Shown: positions 25,427 through 35,900 of the stretch, one piece after another | Numbering within the stretch: position 1 is the stretch's first letter | Layout: each line of letters opens with the position of its first letter | NCBI GenBank assembly: GCA_017517925.1 | Contig: JAFWXS010000139.1 | Location: 1-60,407 of the forward strand | Reading direction: 5' to 3' | Source: Bacteroidaceae bacterium | Lineage (GTDB): Bacteria; Bacteroidota; Bacteroidia; Bacteroidales; Bacteroidaceae | DNA length: 60,407 nucleotides | Made by a program: the position numbers and the translations under genes | Notes under the pieces: generated by a model | Told to the model about the DNA's origin: nothing | Seen by the model: only the letters and a program-made list of their open reading frames with translations | The model's database searches: none

Positions 25427-25942
25427 ATGAAAAAGTATCTTTTGACAATCGCGATGCTCTGCTCGGTTTGCTTCGCAGCCAATGCGCAGAAGTTTGCCCT
25501 CATTGATATGGAATATATTCTGAAGAATATCCCTGCCTACGAGCGTGCCAATGACCAGCTCAATCAGATCTCCAAGCGCTGGCAGGGAGAAGTGGAGGCC
25601 ATAGCCCTTGAGGCACAAACCCTCTACAAGAACTACCAGAGCGAAGCCGTGTTCCTCTCCGAAGAGCAGAAGACCAAGAAGGAAGAGGAGATCGTAGCCA
25701 AGGAGAAGGAGGCGCAGGAACTGAAGCGCAAGTACTTCGGTCCCGAAGGTGAACTTTACAAGAAGCGCGAGAGCCTGATGGCACCCATCCAAGATGAAAT
25801 ATACACTGCAGTGAAGGAGATATCTGACGCCAAAGGATACTCCGTAGTGGTAGATCGTGCCTCGGCTGCCAGCATCATCTACGCTTCACCCAAGATTGAC
25901 ATTAGCAACGAGGTTTTGGCAAAGTTAGGATATGCCAACTAA
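25427..25942 (+). CDS. OmpH/Skp-like periplasmic chaperone 1
   Basis: A 171-residue periplasmic protein with signal peptide (YLLTIAMLCSVCFAANAQ), a short beta region (KFALIDMEYILKNIPAYERA) and a long charged coiled coil (about residues 55-110) typical of Skp/OmpH, which hold unfolded outer-membrane proteins for BamA. It ends with the conserved GYSVVVDRASAASIIYASPKIDISNEVLAKLG. A GTG start at 25388 would add 13 residues before the signal peptide; ATG 25427 is preferred. First of three tandem paralogues directly after bamA. Confidence 0.93.
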   Translation: MKKYLLTIAMLCSVCFAANAQKFALIDMEYILKNIPAYERANDQLNQISKRWQGEVEAIALEAQTLYKNYQSEAVFLSEEQKTKKEEEIVAKEKEAQELKRKYFGPEGELYKKRESLMAPIQDEIYTAVKEISDAKGYSVVVDRASAASIIYASPKIDISNEVLAKLGYAN

Positions 25943-25999
25943 AAACATTACTTTTGCATTCCATAACGATAATTACTAATCATTAAATACATTAACACT

Positions 26000-26500
26000 A
26001 TGAACAAGAAACTTATCGCCATGCTTTTCCTCATGGCACCCCTCACAATCTTTGCACAGAAATTCGGTCACTTGAACTCTGCTGACATCATGCCCATGAT
26101 GCCCGAATACAAGACAGCACAAACCGAGCTCGAAAAACTTGAGAAGCAGTATACCAGTGAACTTCAGATGATGGAGTCAGAACTGGCCAAGAAGAGCGAA
26201 GCCTATGAGAAGGAAAAAGCTACACTGCCTGCCAATATCCAGCAACGCCGTGAACAGGAACTTCAGGAACTCTATGGCCGCATGCAGCAGTACTACCAGC
26301 AGTCACAGCAGGAATTGATGCAAGCATCACAAGAGAAGCAGGCCGCTATCATGGAGAAGATCATGAAGGCCATCAAGGAAGTAGGCGTAGCTGGTGGTTA
26401 CCTGTACATCTTCGATGTGGCCAGCGGTATCCCCTACATCAGCGAGACACTGAGCACTGATGTTACTGGTGCTGTGAAAGCTAAGTTAGGTATCCAGTAA
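26000..26500 (+). CDS. OmpH/Skp-like periplasmic chaperone 2
   Basis: A 166-residue Skp/OmpH paralogue: signal peptide (KLIAMLFLMAPLTIFAQ), KFGHLNSADIMPMMPEYKTAQ, then a Glu/Lys/Gln-rich coiled coil (residues 40-120) and the C-terminal YLYIFDVASGIPYISETLS strand. It probably forms trimers that cradle outer-membrane proteins. It lies 57 nt after paralogue 1 and five bases before paralogue 3. Confidence 0.93.
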   Translation: MNKKLIAMLFLMAPLTIFAQKFGHLNSADIMPMMPEYKTAQTELEKLEKQYTSELQMMESELAKKSEAYEKEKATLPANIQQRREQELQELYGRMQQYYQQSQQELMQASQEKQAAIMEKIMKAIKEVGVAGGYLYIFDVASGIPYISETLSTDVTGAVKAKLGIQ

Positions 26501-26505
26501 TCGCT

Positions 26506-27009
26506 ATGAAGAAAAATCTACTTGTCTTACTGACACTCATATCCATGACTGCTGTAGCACAGTCAAAGTTTGGCTATGTCAGCTACATGGAGATTGTCAA
26601 GGCACTTCCCGAATATAATCTCGTAGAAGCACATCTCGACGAGTTGCAAGCGAAGTACGAGGCCGAGATTGAGCGTTCTGATCGCGAATTTAACCAAAAA
26701 TATACCGATTTCATCGAGGAACAAAGCCAGTTCCCTGACAATATCCGCATCAAACGTCACAAGGAATTGCAAGAGCTCATGGAGATATCCATGGAGTTTA
26801 AGGCTGAGGTAAACCGTGCTATGCGCGAAGCTCGCAAAGAAATGATGAAACCCCTTTACGAAAAGGTAGACGAGGCCGTGATGAGGGTGTGTGTAGATGG
26901 AGGCTATGACTATATCCTCAACACCGACAATCGCATGTACATTGCTATCAATCCCAATAACGGTACAGACATTACCGACCAGCTCAAGAAGGAACTGAAG
27001 ATTGAATAA
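26506..27009 (+). CDS. OmpH/Skp-like periplasmic chaperone 3
   Basis: A 167-residue Skp/OmpH paralogue with signal peptide (NLLVLLTLISMTAVAQ), SKFGYVSYMEIVKALPEYNLVEAHLDEL, a charged coiled coil (residues 40-115) and the terminal YDYILNTDNRMYIAINPNNGTDITDQL. It is more diverged than the first two. Translation is probably coupled to paralogue 2 (five bases apart). Two copies are what I remember as usual at this locus in Bacteroides, so a third is notable. Confidence 0.9.
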   Translation: MKKNLLVLLTLISMTAVAQSKFGYVSYMEIVKALPEYNLVEAHLDELQAKYEAEIERSDREFNQKYTDFIEEQSQFPDNIRIKRHKELQELMEISMEFKAEVNRAMREARKEMMKPLYEKVDEAVMRVCVDGGYDYILNTDNRMYIAINPNNGTDITDQLKKELKIE

Positions 27010-27051
27010 ATAAGAACTACAAATACCATCCATTAACACAAACGAACGACC

Positions 27052-27879
27052 ATGCTTACCCCTGGCCCTATCGGTATCTTCGACTCCGGCTACGGAGGGC
27101 TTACCATCCTCTCGCAGATACGCGAGCGTATGCCCGAGTACGATTATCTGTATCTCGGTGACAATGCCCGTACGCCATACGGCACCCGTTCGTTTGAGGT
27201 GGTATATGAGTTCACTTCACAAGCAGTCAAGACCCTCTTCGACATGGGCTGCCAGCTCGTCATCTTAGCCTGCAATACGGCTTCGGCCAAGGCGCTACGC
27301 ACCATACAGCAGATAGACCTTCCCAAGATAGACCCACGCAAACGTGTGCTCGGCATCATACGCCCTACCGTGGAATACTTGGGCGATATGACCAAGACAC
27401 GCCACGTAGGCATACTTGCCACGTCGGGTACCATTAAGTCACAGTCTTACCCGTTGGAGATAAAGAAACTCTTTCCCGACATCACGGTGAGTGGTGAGGC
27501 CTGCCCCATCTGGGTTCCTTTAGTGGAGAACGGCGAAGCTGGGAGCGAAGGGGCCGACTACTTCATCCGTCGCCACATCGACAATCTGCTGGGCAAGGAT
27601 GAGAAGATAGATACCATCATCCTTGGTTGTACCCATTACCCTATCCTCTACGACAAGATACGCCGCTATACTCCCGAGCACATCAACGTCATCATGCAGG
27701 GCGAATACGTAGGGCGCAGCCTCGCCGACTATATGGTGCGTCATCCCGAGATGGACGGCCTCTGCACCAAGGAGGGCAGTTGCCGTTTCCTCACTACCGA
27801 ATCGGTGGACATCTTCAAGCAGCATGCAGCTATCTTCTTCGATGAGGACATACAGGTAAGCAGCATTGCATTGAATTAA
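27052..27879 (+). CDS. murI: Glutamate racemase
   Basis: Cytosolic cofactor-independent racemase supplying D-glutamate for peptidoglycan. The 275-residue protein has the two active-site cysteine motifs LACNTASA and LGCTHYP, and the N-terminal FDSGYGGLT with its catalytic aspartate. It lies 42 nt after the ompH-like genes, the order usual for Bacteroidetes (bamA-ompH-murI). The usual follower proB is absent; a Rid-like gene follows after 33 nt. Confidence 0.96.
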   Translation: MLTPGPIGIFDSGYGGLTILSQIRERMPEYDYLYLGDNARTPYGTRSFEVVYEFTSQAVKTLFDMGCQLVILACNTASAKALRTIQQIDLPKIDPRKRVLGIIRPTVEYLGDMTKTRHVGILATSGTIKSQSYPLEIKKLFPDITVSGEACPIWVPLVENGEAGSEGADYFIRRHIDNLLGKDEKIDTIILGCTHYPILYDKIRRYTPEHINVIMQGEYVGRSLADYMVRHPEMDGLCTKEGSCRFLTTESVDIFKQHAAIFFDEDIQVSSIALN

Positions 27880-27912
27880 AACATCATAAAACACAGCGTC
27901 ATACAACACGAC

Positions 27913-29040
27913 ATGCAAAAGCATACATCAATACAACTGTTCAAATACGAGGTCGCCGATGGAGTCTCGGAGTATCATGCCATACTGCGCGTTACCAATC
28001 CCCGCCTTACTTTCACCGAACAAATAGAGAGCCTGCAAGTGGCCTACGACCATTTGGTAGGAGAAGAGCTACCCGATGCTGTGGCTGTGCTGAAGCGTTA
28101 CTTCCTAAGCGATGCCGCCAATCAGGCCAACATACTGCTTGCCACACAAGTGGAACACTCCGACTGCGCCCTGTCTATCGTGGAACAGCCTCCTCTGGAT
28201 GGTACGAAAGTCGCCTTGTGGGTATACCTTCAAACCGAAGTACAGACCCGCACACTTCCTCACGGCGATTACGAGGTGAGTCACGGCGGATACCGTCATC
28301 TATGGAGTGCGTTGAACTTTAACAAGGCCTCGAAGTCGGAATATCAGACCCGTCTGCTCCTCAATGACTACGTGATGCGTCTTGCCGAGCAGGGCTGCTC
28401 GCTGGCCGACAACTGCATCCGTACCTGGTTCTTTGTTCAGAATGTCGATGTCAACTATGGCGGTGTAGTAAAGGCACGCAACGAGGTGTTCCTTACCCAA
28501 AATCTTACAGAAAAGACCCATTTCATCGCCAGTACGGGCATTGCCGGCCGCCATGCCGACCATGAGGTATTGGTACAGATGGATGCATACGCAGTAGACG
28601 GGTTGCAGAAGGAGCAGATACACTATCTCTATGCCCCTACCCACCTCAACCCGACCTATGAGTATGGCGTGAGCTTTGAGCGCGGTACATACATCGACTA
28701 TGGCGACCGCCGCCACGTGTTCATCTCCGGCACAGCCAGCATCAACAACCGTGGTGAAATCATGTATCCCGGCGACATACGCCGTCAGACCGAGCGCATG
28801 TGGAAGAATGTGGAGACACTCCTTGCCGAGGCTGAGTGTACATTCGAACATGTGGGCCACCTCATTGTCTACTTGCGCGACATTGCCGACTACACTGTAG
28901 TGCAGGAGATGTTCGAAGAGCGATTCCCGAATATCCCCAAGGTATACCTCCAGGCTCCAGTATGCCGTCCCGGATGGCTCGTCGAGATGGAATGTATGGC
29001 TGTGAAGACCATACACAACAATGCCTACAAACCATACTGA
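27913..29040 (+). CDS. Rid/YjgF-domain protein resembling chorismatases
   Basis: A 375-residue protein of unproven function. The C-terminal third (about 245-365; VSFERGTYIDYGDRRHVFISGTASINNRGEIMYPGDIRRQTERMWKNVETLLAEAECTFEHV, interrupted only by this description) is a YjgF/Rid fold in which the GTAS and AxxTxxxV-like positions recall imine deaminases. The middle part contains RTWFFVQNVDVNYGGVVKARNEVF, the RTW-N...Y-x-x-A/R-N layout seen in FkbO/Hyg5-type chorismatases. It may therefore act on chorismate or an imine. No aromatic-synthesis genes are adjacent; the neighbours are murI and holB. Confidence 0.65.
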   Translation: MQKHTSIQLFKYEVADGVSEYHAILRVTNPRLTFTEQIESLQVAYDHLVGEELPDAVAVLKRYFLSDAANQANILLATQVEHSDCALSIVEQPPLDGTKVALWVYLQTEVQTRTLPHGDYEVSHGGYRHLWSALNFNKASKSEYQTRLLLNDYVMRLAEQGCSLADNCIRTWFFVQNVDVNYGGVVKARNEVFLTQNLTEKTHFIASTGIAGRHADHEVLVQMDAYAVDGLQKEQIHYLYAPTHLNPTYEYGVSFERGTYIDYGDRRHVFISGTASINNRGEIMYPGDIRRQTERMWKNVETLLAEAECTFEHVGHLIVYLRDIADYTVVQEMFEERFPNIPKVYLQAPVCRPGWLVEMECMAVKTIHNNAYKPY

Positions 29041-29167
29041 GGAGTAAAGGATGTTTGTTTTGGGATATGCTATTTATGATTCCGGTTATACCGCTGATTC
29101 GCGAAACATAATTTGTGATTTATTCGAAAAACTTCTTTTTTGCGTGAAAACAGGAAGATAGAGTGTA

Positions 29168-30295
29168 ATGTATTTCAAAGATATTATCGGACAAGAGAGC
29201 GCTACGGCGTTGCTGCGCTCGGCAGTAGCTGAGGGGCGCATCCCTCATGCACAGCTCATCTGTGGCGGCGTAGGTGTGGGCAAACTGGCCCTTGCTATTG
29301 CATATGCTCGCTACTTGTGCTGCACCCATCGCAATGGCACCGACGCTTGTGGAGAGTGCCCCTCGTGCAAGAAGTTTGACAAGCTGGCACACCCCGACCT
29401 CCACTTTGCCTTTCCTATATATAAGAAGGACTCGAACAAGACACCCCATAGCGACGACTTCATCGATAAGTGGCGGCAGGCTGTGGCCGAGAATCCCTAC
29501 ATGACGCTCAATCAGTGGATGGACCATATCGGCACCGAGAACCAACAAGGCCTCATTTATGCCTCACAGAGTGAAGAAATCATCCGTAAGCTTACGCTCA
29601 AGTCGAGCGAGGGCGGCTACAAGGTGATGATTATTTGGATGGCTGAGAAGATGAACGCCGAGTGCTCCAACAAACTGTTGAAGATGATTGAGGAACCGCC
29701 CGCCCAGACGGTGTTCCTCCTTATCACTGAGAATCCCGACTTGCTGCTGCCCACCATACAGAGCCGTGTACAGCGCCTCACACTGCCTCCCATCGAAGAG
29801 GAGGTCATCGCCCACACCCTGTGTGAGCGGTTCGGACTCACCGATGCCGATGCCCGACAGATAGCCCACGCCTCGGCAGGCAATTGGCTGCAAGCGATGG
29901 AGACCATTCATATAGGATCGCGCTCAAAGGAGTACATCGAGCTTTTCATGGCACTCATGCGCCGCTCCTACGCCCGCGACCTCAAGGGTATGCGACAATG
30001 GGCCGACCAAGTGGCCGGCATGGGCCGCGAGCCACAGAAAAACTTCCTCATCTACTGCCAGCGCATGATACGCGAGAGCTTCATCTGCAACTTCCATCGT
30101 CCAGAGATCAACTACATGAATGCTGATGAGGCCAACTTCACCTCACGCTTCGCCCCCTTCGTGAACGAGAAGAATATCTTCGGCATCATGGACGAGCTGA
30201 GTGAAGCCCAGCGCCACATCGAGCAGAACGTCAATGCCAAGATGGTGTTCTTCGACCTCGCGCTGAAGATGATTATGCTACTGAAACAGAATTGA
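29168..30295 (+). CDS. holB: DNA polymerase III subunit delta'
   Basis: Clamp-loader subunit of the replicative polymerase, AAA+ fold, 375 residues. Visible are the RFC-type opening MYFKDIIGQ, the P-loop region GVGVGKLALA (Leu where active loaders have Thr/Ser, consistent with a non-hydrolysing delta'), the zinc module with CC, CGECPSC, the AEKMNAECSNKLLKMIEEPP sensor/DEAD-like region and the LLPTIQSRVQRL sensor 1. A 127-nt gap upstream has no clear promoter match. In Bacteroidetes holB is usually followed by ricT; here the metalloprotease-SusCD block intervenes. Confidence 0.92.
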   Translation: MYFKDIIGQESATALLRSAVAEGRIPHAQLICGGVGVGKLALAIAYARYLCCTHRNGTDACGECPSCKKFDKLAHPDLHFAFPIYKKDSNKTPHSDDFIDKWRQAVAENPYMTLNQWMDHIGTENQQGLIYASQSEEIIRKLTLKSSEGGYKVMIIWMAEKMNAECSNKLLKMIEEPPAQTVFLLITENPDLLLPTIQSRVQRLTLPPIEEEVIAHTLCERFGLTDADARQIAHASAGNWLQAMETIHIGSRSKEYIELFMALMRRSYARDLKGMRQWADQVAGMGREPQKNFLIYCQRMIRESFICNFHRPEINYMNADEANFTSRFAPFVNEKNIFGIMDELSEAQRHIEQNVNAKMVFFDLALKMIMLLKQN

Positions 30296-30359
30296 CAGCC
30301 TTATATCTTATATAATGTATATTTCAACACATAACCAATATCAAACAAATAACCAAACC

Positions 30360-32930
30360 ATGAGACTATTATCATCCATTACATTAGTATTAGCACTGTT
30401 AGTCGCTATGCCCTCTTCCGTCTATGCCAGAAAGAAGAATAAGAAGGAAGCTTCGCTCACGGCCGTGCTGAAGAAAGACTCATTGTCTACCTATAACAAT
30501 CTTATCAAAGACGCTACAGTCAGCAAAGGCCTCTTTGACGTCTATTTCAATGAAAAAACGGGTAAGGTGTATTTTGAAATCCCAGAGGATGCATACGCTC
30601 GTACATATATGCTCTCAAGCCGCATCTCGGCCATCAGCGACACTCGCGACTACGTAGCCGGACAGATGCATGTGGATCCCCTTCTCATCAAACTATCGAC
30701 AGACGGGCGTAATGTCTATATGCATCAGATACAGCACATAAACACCATCGACGAAAACGACCCCATAGCTCCCGCCTTCGAGCGGAATAACATTGACCCC
30801 GTATTGAAAGGTTTCAAGATTCAGGCGACAAAAGGGAAGAACGCGCTGATTGATGTCACTGCATTCTTCGGTACAAATGAGAAATGCATCAGCCCTATTA
30901 AGAGTTCCAACCCGATAGCCAAACTGCTGGGAAGCAGTGACGGAATTAAGGGAACTTTCCAAGCTGGTTCATCAGGTATAAGTGAAGTGAAAGCATTCGA
31001 AAAGAATATCGAAATCAAGTCTCTGCTGTCATTCATGACAACAGGTATCATCGAGAAGCCCTATTCCATCAACGTGCACCGCTCGTTCTTCGTACTGCCT
31101 GAGGAACCTATGGCTATCCGTCTGCAAGACAACAGAGTGGGATATTTCTACAACAACAAGAGCATATTCTCTTCAGAAGCCGACCGCATAGAGGAAAAAA
31201 ACTACATCAACCGCTGGCGATTGGAACCCAAGCCCGAGGATAGAGAGAAGTACTTCAACGGTGAATTAGTGGAACCTATGCAACCTATCGTATTTTACGT
31301 TGACTCTGCATTCCCCGAGAAATGGCGCACGACTATCAAGGAGGGCATTGAGGTATGGAATGTGGCCTTCGAGACCGCAGGATTCAAGAACGCCATCGTA
31401 GCAAAGGACTATCCGAAGAATGACAGCATATTCGACCCGGACGACATGCGATACAGCTGTTTCAGATATGTGGGGACAAACACTGCCAATGCGATGGGGC
31501 CGAGCTATACCGACCCGAGAACCGGCGAAATACTCTCTGCCGATGTCATCTGGTACCATAACATCCTGTCGCTGCTTCATAATTGGCGTTTCATACAAAC
31601 GGGCACAGTAGACCCCAGGGTAAGAACCGCCAAATTTAGCGACGAGGTCATGAATGAAGCCATCAAGTATGCCGCCGCACATGAAATAGGACATACGCTC
31701 GGACTGATGCACAACATGGGCGCAAGCTATTCATATCCGGTAGAGAAACTACGCGATCCTGAGTTTACGCAGCGGTTCGGCACCACTCCGAGTATCATGG
31801 ACTATGCACGTAACAACTACGTAGCCCAGCCCGGCGATATGGAGAGAGGAGTGAAGCTAACCCCTCCCGACCTCGGTGTCTACGACATTTATGCTATCGA
31901 ATGGGGATATAGACTCATAGAAAATGCGGATACCCCAGAGGAAGAAAAGCCCGTGCTCGACCGCTGGATAGCCAAATATGCGCATGACCCGATGTATGAA
32001 TTCGGAGCACAGCAATTGCTCGGCACCGTAGACCCCACCGACCAGACAGAGGATCTCGGAGATGACCATATATTGGCAAGCAACTACGGCATAAGCAACC
32101 TGAAAATCCTTATGAATAACCTTGAGGCATGGACTCTTGAGGAAGGCCAGCGATACGACGAGATGGAGAAGGTATACATGGAGGTGACAAAACAGTATGG
32201 CAGATATGTGAAACATGTCATCCCCTACATCGGAGGTATCAGATACGAGGAAATACGCCAGGGAGACGGGAAGGCCACAGGAAAGCACTATATCGGGAAA
32301 GACTATCAGAAGAAGGCTATGCTGTGGTTGGTCAACGAGGCCCGCACATACGACACATGGCTGACTCCGAGAACACTCATCAACAAATTCGAGTTGAACA
32401 TGGATGCCAACAGGAAATTGGGGACACAAATCATATCATCACTCATCAACGGCACAGTGCTGTACCGAATAAAAGATGGAGGTGAGGAAGACCCAAAGAA
32501 CAACTACGTCATCGATGACTATCTCAGCGACTTTACCAACGCAGTCTTTACTGCGCCGAGAGCAGGAGTGCTCAGCGAGACAGACAAGAACCTGCAAAGC
32601 GTGGCGATAGCACAGATGATCAAGAACCTTGGATTGGAATCAACGGCAGCAGTAAAAAAGGCGGCACTCGATGAATACTCCGAATTTAATCACGACTACA
32701 GTGAAGCGACCATGCCATGCAGTCACCACATCTGTAACGAGGCAAAGTCATTTGCAAGAATAAACCTTGGAGTATCAAGCCTTACAAAAGATGAATTCGG
32801 TGCCATCATGATGGGACGCCTGCAAACGGTGCTGCAGAAATACAAGACTTATCGAAACAGCGCAAAGGGAACGACAAGGGATTTTTATAACTATCAGATT
32901 CTCAAGATAGAACGGGCTTTGGAGAAGTAA
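30360..32930 (+). CDS. Zinc-dependent metalloprotease (DUF5117/DUF4953 type)
   Basis: An exported metzincin-like peptidase of 856 residues. After the signal peptide (SITLVLALLVAMPSSVYA) come a DUF5118-like hairpin region and the DUF5117 domain (KGLFDVYFNEKTGKVYFEIP), followed by the catalytic domain with HEIGHTLGLMH: zinc ligands H441, H445 and H451 with catalytic E442. The C-terminal part (about 560-856) is the DUF4953-type helical domain. The frame opens at 30315; the signal peptide selects ATG 30360. It is followed after 33 nt by a SusC gene, suggesting it trims peptides for, or at, that importer. Confidence 0.88.
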   Translation: MRLLSSITLVLALLVAMPSSVYARKKNKKEASLTAVLKKDSLSTYNNLIKDATVSKGLFDVYFNEKTGKVYFEIPEDAYARTYMLSSRISAISDTRDYVAGQMHVDPLLIKLSTDGRNVYMHQIQHINTIDENDPIAPAFERNNIDPVLKGFKIQATKGKNALIDVTAFFGTNEKCISPIKSSNPIAKLLGSSDGIKGTFQAGSSGISEVKAFEKNIEIKSLLSFMTTGIIEKPYSINVHRSFFVLPEEPMAIRLQDNRVGYFYNNKSIFSSEADRIEEKNYINRWRLEPKPEDREKYFNGELVEPMQPIVFYVDSAFPEKWRTTIKEGIEVWNVAFETAGFKNAIVAKDYPKNDSIFDPDDMRYSCFRYVGTNTANAMGPSYTDPRTGEILSADVIWYHNILSLLHNWRFIQTGTVDPRVRTAKFSDEVMNEAIKYAAAHEIGHTLGLMHNMGASYSYPVEKLRDPEFTQRFGTTPSIMDYARNNYVAQPGDMERGVKLTPPDLGVYDIYAIEWGYRLIENADTPEEEKPVLDRWIAKYAHDPMYEFGAQQLLGTVDPTDQTEDLGDDHILASNYGISNLKILMNNLEAWTLEEGQRYDEMEKVYMEVTKQYGRYVKHVIPYIGGIRYEEIRQGDGKATGKHYIGKDYQKKAMLWLVNEARTYDTWLTPRTLINKFELNMDANRKLGTQIISSLINGTVLYRIKDGGEEDPKNNYVIDDYLSDFTNAVFTAPRAGVLSETDKNLQSVAIAQMIKNLGLESTAAVKKAALDEYSEFNHDYSEATMPCSHHICNEAKSFARINLGVSSLTKDEFGAIMMGRLQTVLQKYKTYRNSAKGTTRDFYNYQILKIERALEK

Positions 32931-32963
32931 GAGAATAAAGACGTATAACACAATTGTAAGATT

Positions 32964-35900
32964 ATGCCTAATATCAAATCCATCATATTTACGATAGCCC
33001 TTGCCGTTTGCCACATGACATTGGCCTCGGCGCAAGAAGACATAATCACGGGAAAGGTGCTTGATACCGGTGGAGAGCCACTGGTGGGAGTACATGTGAA
33101 ATGGAAGGACCAAAAGGTCGGGACCGTAACAGATCTTGAAGGAGGTTTCACACTACCCCAATCAAAGGACAAGGCTATACTCTCTGTATCATACATAGGA
33201 TATAAGACACAGGAGGTAAATGTCGAAAAGGACCAACGTATCGTACACATCACCCTCGTCGATGATGCACAGAACCTGGATGAGCTTGTTGTCGTAGGTT
33301 ATGGTATACAGAAAAAGTCTTCGATTACCGGTTCGGTTGAGACCATCAAGGCCGAAGACCTGCTCATGATGCCTACGATGAACCTCGACCAGGCACTCAC
33401 GGCTCAAGTTGCAGGCTTGCAAGTGATGCAGTCAACAGGCGACCCAAGTACGGCCAAAGAGTCTACCATAAGAATCAGAGGCATCAATGATGCGCCCTTG
33501 CTCGTTATTGATGGCGTACCCCGATTTGGCACAACGACTTCGGACGGAGAGATGAGGCTCTCGGACCTCAACCCTGACGATATTGAAAGCATCACCATCC
33601 TTAAGGATGCCGCCTCGGCAGCGGTATACGGTGCACGTGCTGCAAACGGTGTCATCCTTGTGCAAACAAAGAAGGGAAAGGATGAGGGGAAAGTGAATAT
33701 AAACTACCGTGGGCAGTACAACTTGCAGCAGGCTACCCAAATGCCGGACTTCTTGGATGCATACGAATTTGCCCAACTCTTCAACAAAACAGTGGAGAAC
33801 ACCCCCGGAACAACCGTAGAGCCATATACTCCGGAGCAACTTGAAATGATACGCACACACTCGGCTCCGAATCTTTACGGCAATGAAGACTACCTGAGCT
33901 ATCTCAACAACACAGGATGGTCCACAACCCACAGCCTCTCTGTTTCTGGAGGCAATAAGGCGGTGAAGTATTATCTCTCGACGGGATATGCCGACAGTAA
34001 AGGTTTGTACAGCGGAGTGGGAAGAAACCGCCTCAACTACATGGGAAAAATTGATGCCGAACTGGCCAAAGGACTTACTATTTCATTTGCAGCCAACGGC
34101 TCACGCACCAAGGCGCAGAACAGCAGTTATTACACCATAGACAATGCCTACGCCTTTTCTCCATTGCAAGTGGTACGATTCGAAAACGGAGACCTGGCAA
34201 GCATTGATGGCTCCAATCCGCTTATTGCCGTGGAGGGGTTAGGAGGCTACATAAAAGACAAGAGCAAAATGAACACCATAACAGCCAACCTCAACTGGGA
34301 TGTATCGTTCGTAAAAGGCTTGTCTGTGTACATGCGTGGAACATTTGATGACAACCTGCGCATCGAGACCTCCTTTGATAAGCCTGTCACACTCTATACC
34401 TACGACAGCACAACGGGAACCTATGCCACAGATGCAAACACCGTCTATCCAACGGCCAAAGTGTCATTGGAGCAGGATGACCACTTCTTCGACAGCCAAC
34501 TCTACGAAGCCGGCATGAACTACATGAGGACATTCGAGGAGAAGCATGATGTGGAAGGAACGCTTGTAGCCAACTACCAACGTACACATACACAGTATAT
34601 GTATGGCACCAACCTCGACAAGGGTATTTATCCGGAAATATTGGGCAGCGCCCAATCGGCAGAACTCTATGGCGATGAGATGTATAACCAACGTGCATCA
34701 CTCATCGGACGTGCAAAATACGGTTACGACAACAGATACTTTGCCGAATTCAGTTTCCGTGTCGATGGAAGCAACAATTTCCACCCTGATCATCGTTGGG
34801 GATTCTTCCCGTCGATTGCTACAGCATGGGCCATCTCTAACGAACCGTTCTTCAAAAACTGGAATCAAGATGTCTTGAGTAATGCGAAACTCAGATTCTC
34901 TACAGGTAGGCTTGGCAACGACGGACTTGTAGGTGCTTATTCGTATCTTAAGACATACACCGAGACGACCAACTACGGGTATAATATCGGTGGTAACTTC
35001 CGCCCGGGATTGTACATGACGAGCAACCCAAATATCGACCTCACATGGGGACGCACACATGACTACAACATGGCAACGGACCTCGGATTCTGGAAAGGAC
35101 GCATCGGGCTAACCTTTGAATACTTCCTGCGATACGAGACGGACAAGATCACCTCGGCCCCCGATTATCTCTACCCACCGACCACCGGTGTCGATGGCAA
35201 TATCCCGAGCCAGAACTTCAGCGAACTGAAAACATGGGGATGGGACCTTACACTCACTCACCGCAACACCATCGGCAAGCTGAGATACACCATCGGCGTC
35301 ATATTGTCGAAGTCCGACGATGAATATCTCGACTTTGGAGATGAAAGTGCACAATTGCCTAATCTCCGACGCAAGGGACGTAGCAGCTTGGTGTGGACCA
35401 TGTATGAAGCAGACGGTCTGTTCCAGTCGCAAGAGGAGATTAACAATCATAGGATTGATCAAGACGGGCAGAACAACACTACCATTGCTCCCGGTGACAT
35501 AAAGTATGTGGACAAGAATGGAGACAAGAAAATTGATGTCAACGACCGTATCTATGTGAAGAACTCATCGCACCCGGATATGGATCTCGGCCTGAAATTT
35601 AATATCTCATACAACGGCTTCTTCATCAATGCATCGTTCCAGGGTGAGCACGGATACAAACAGAACCTCAAAGAGTATTACACATTAGAGAATAGCACAT
35701 TGCAGAAATTCCAACGTTACCACCTCTATGAGACGTGGACTCCAGAGAATCCTAATGCAAGATATCCGAGACTCAAGTTTGCCACATCAAATGACAACAA
35801 CAGAAAGGAATCGACTTTCTGGATTGAAGACTGTAGTTTTATACGCCTGAAATCACTTAACTTTGGATACCAGTTCCCCAAGAAATGGATCAAGAAACTG

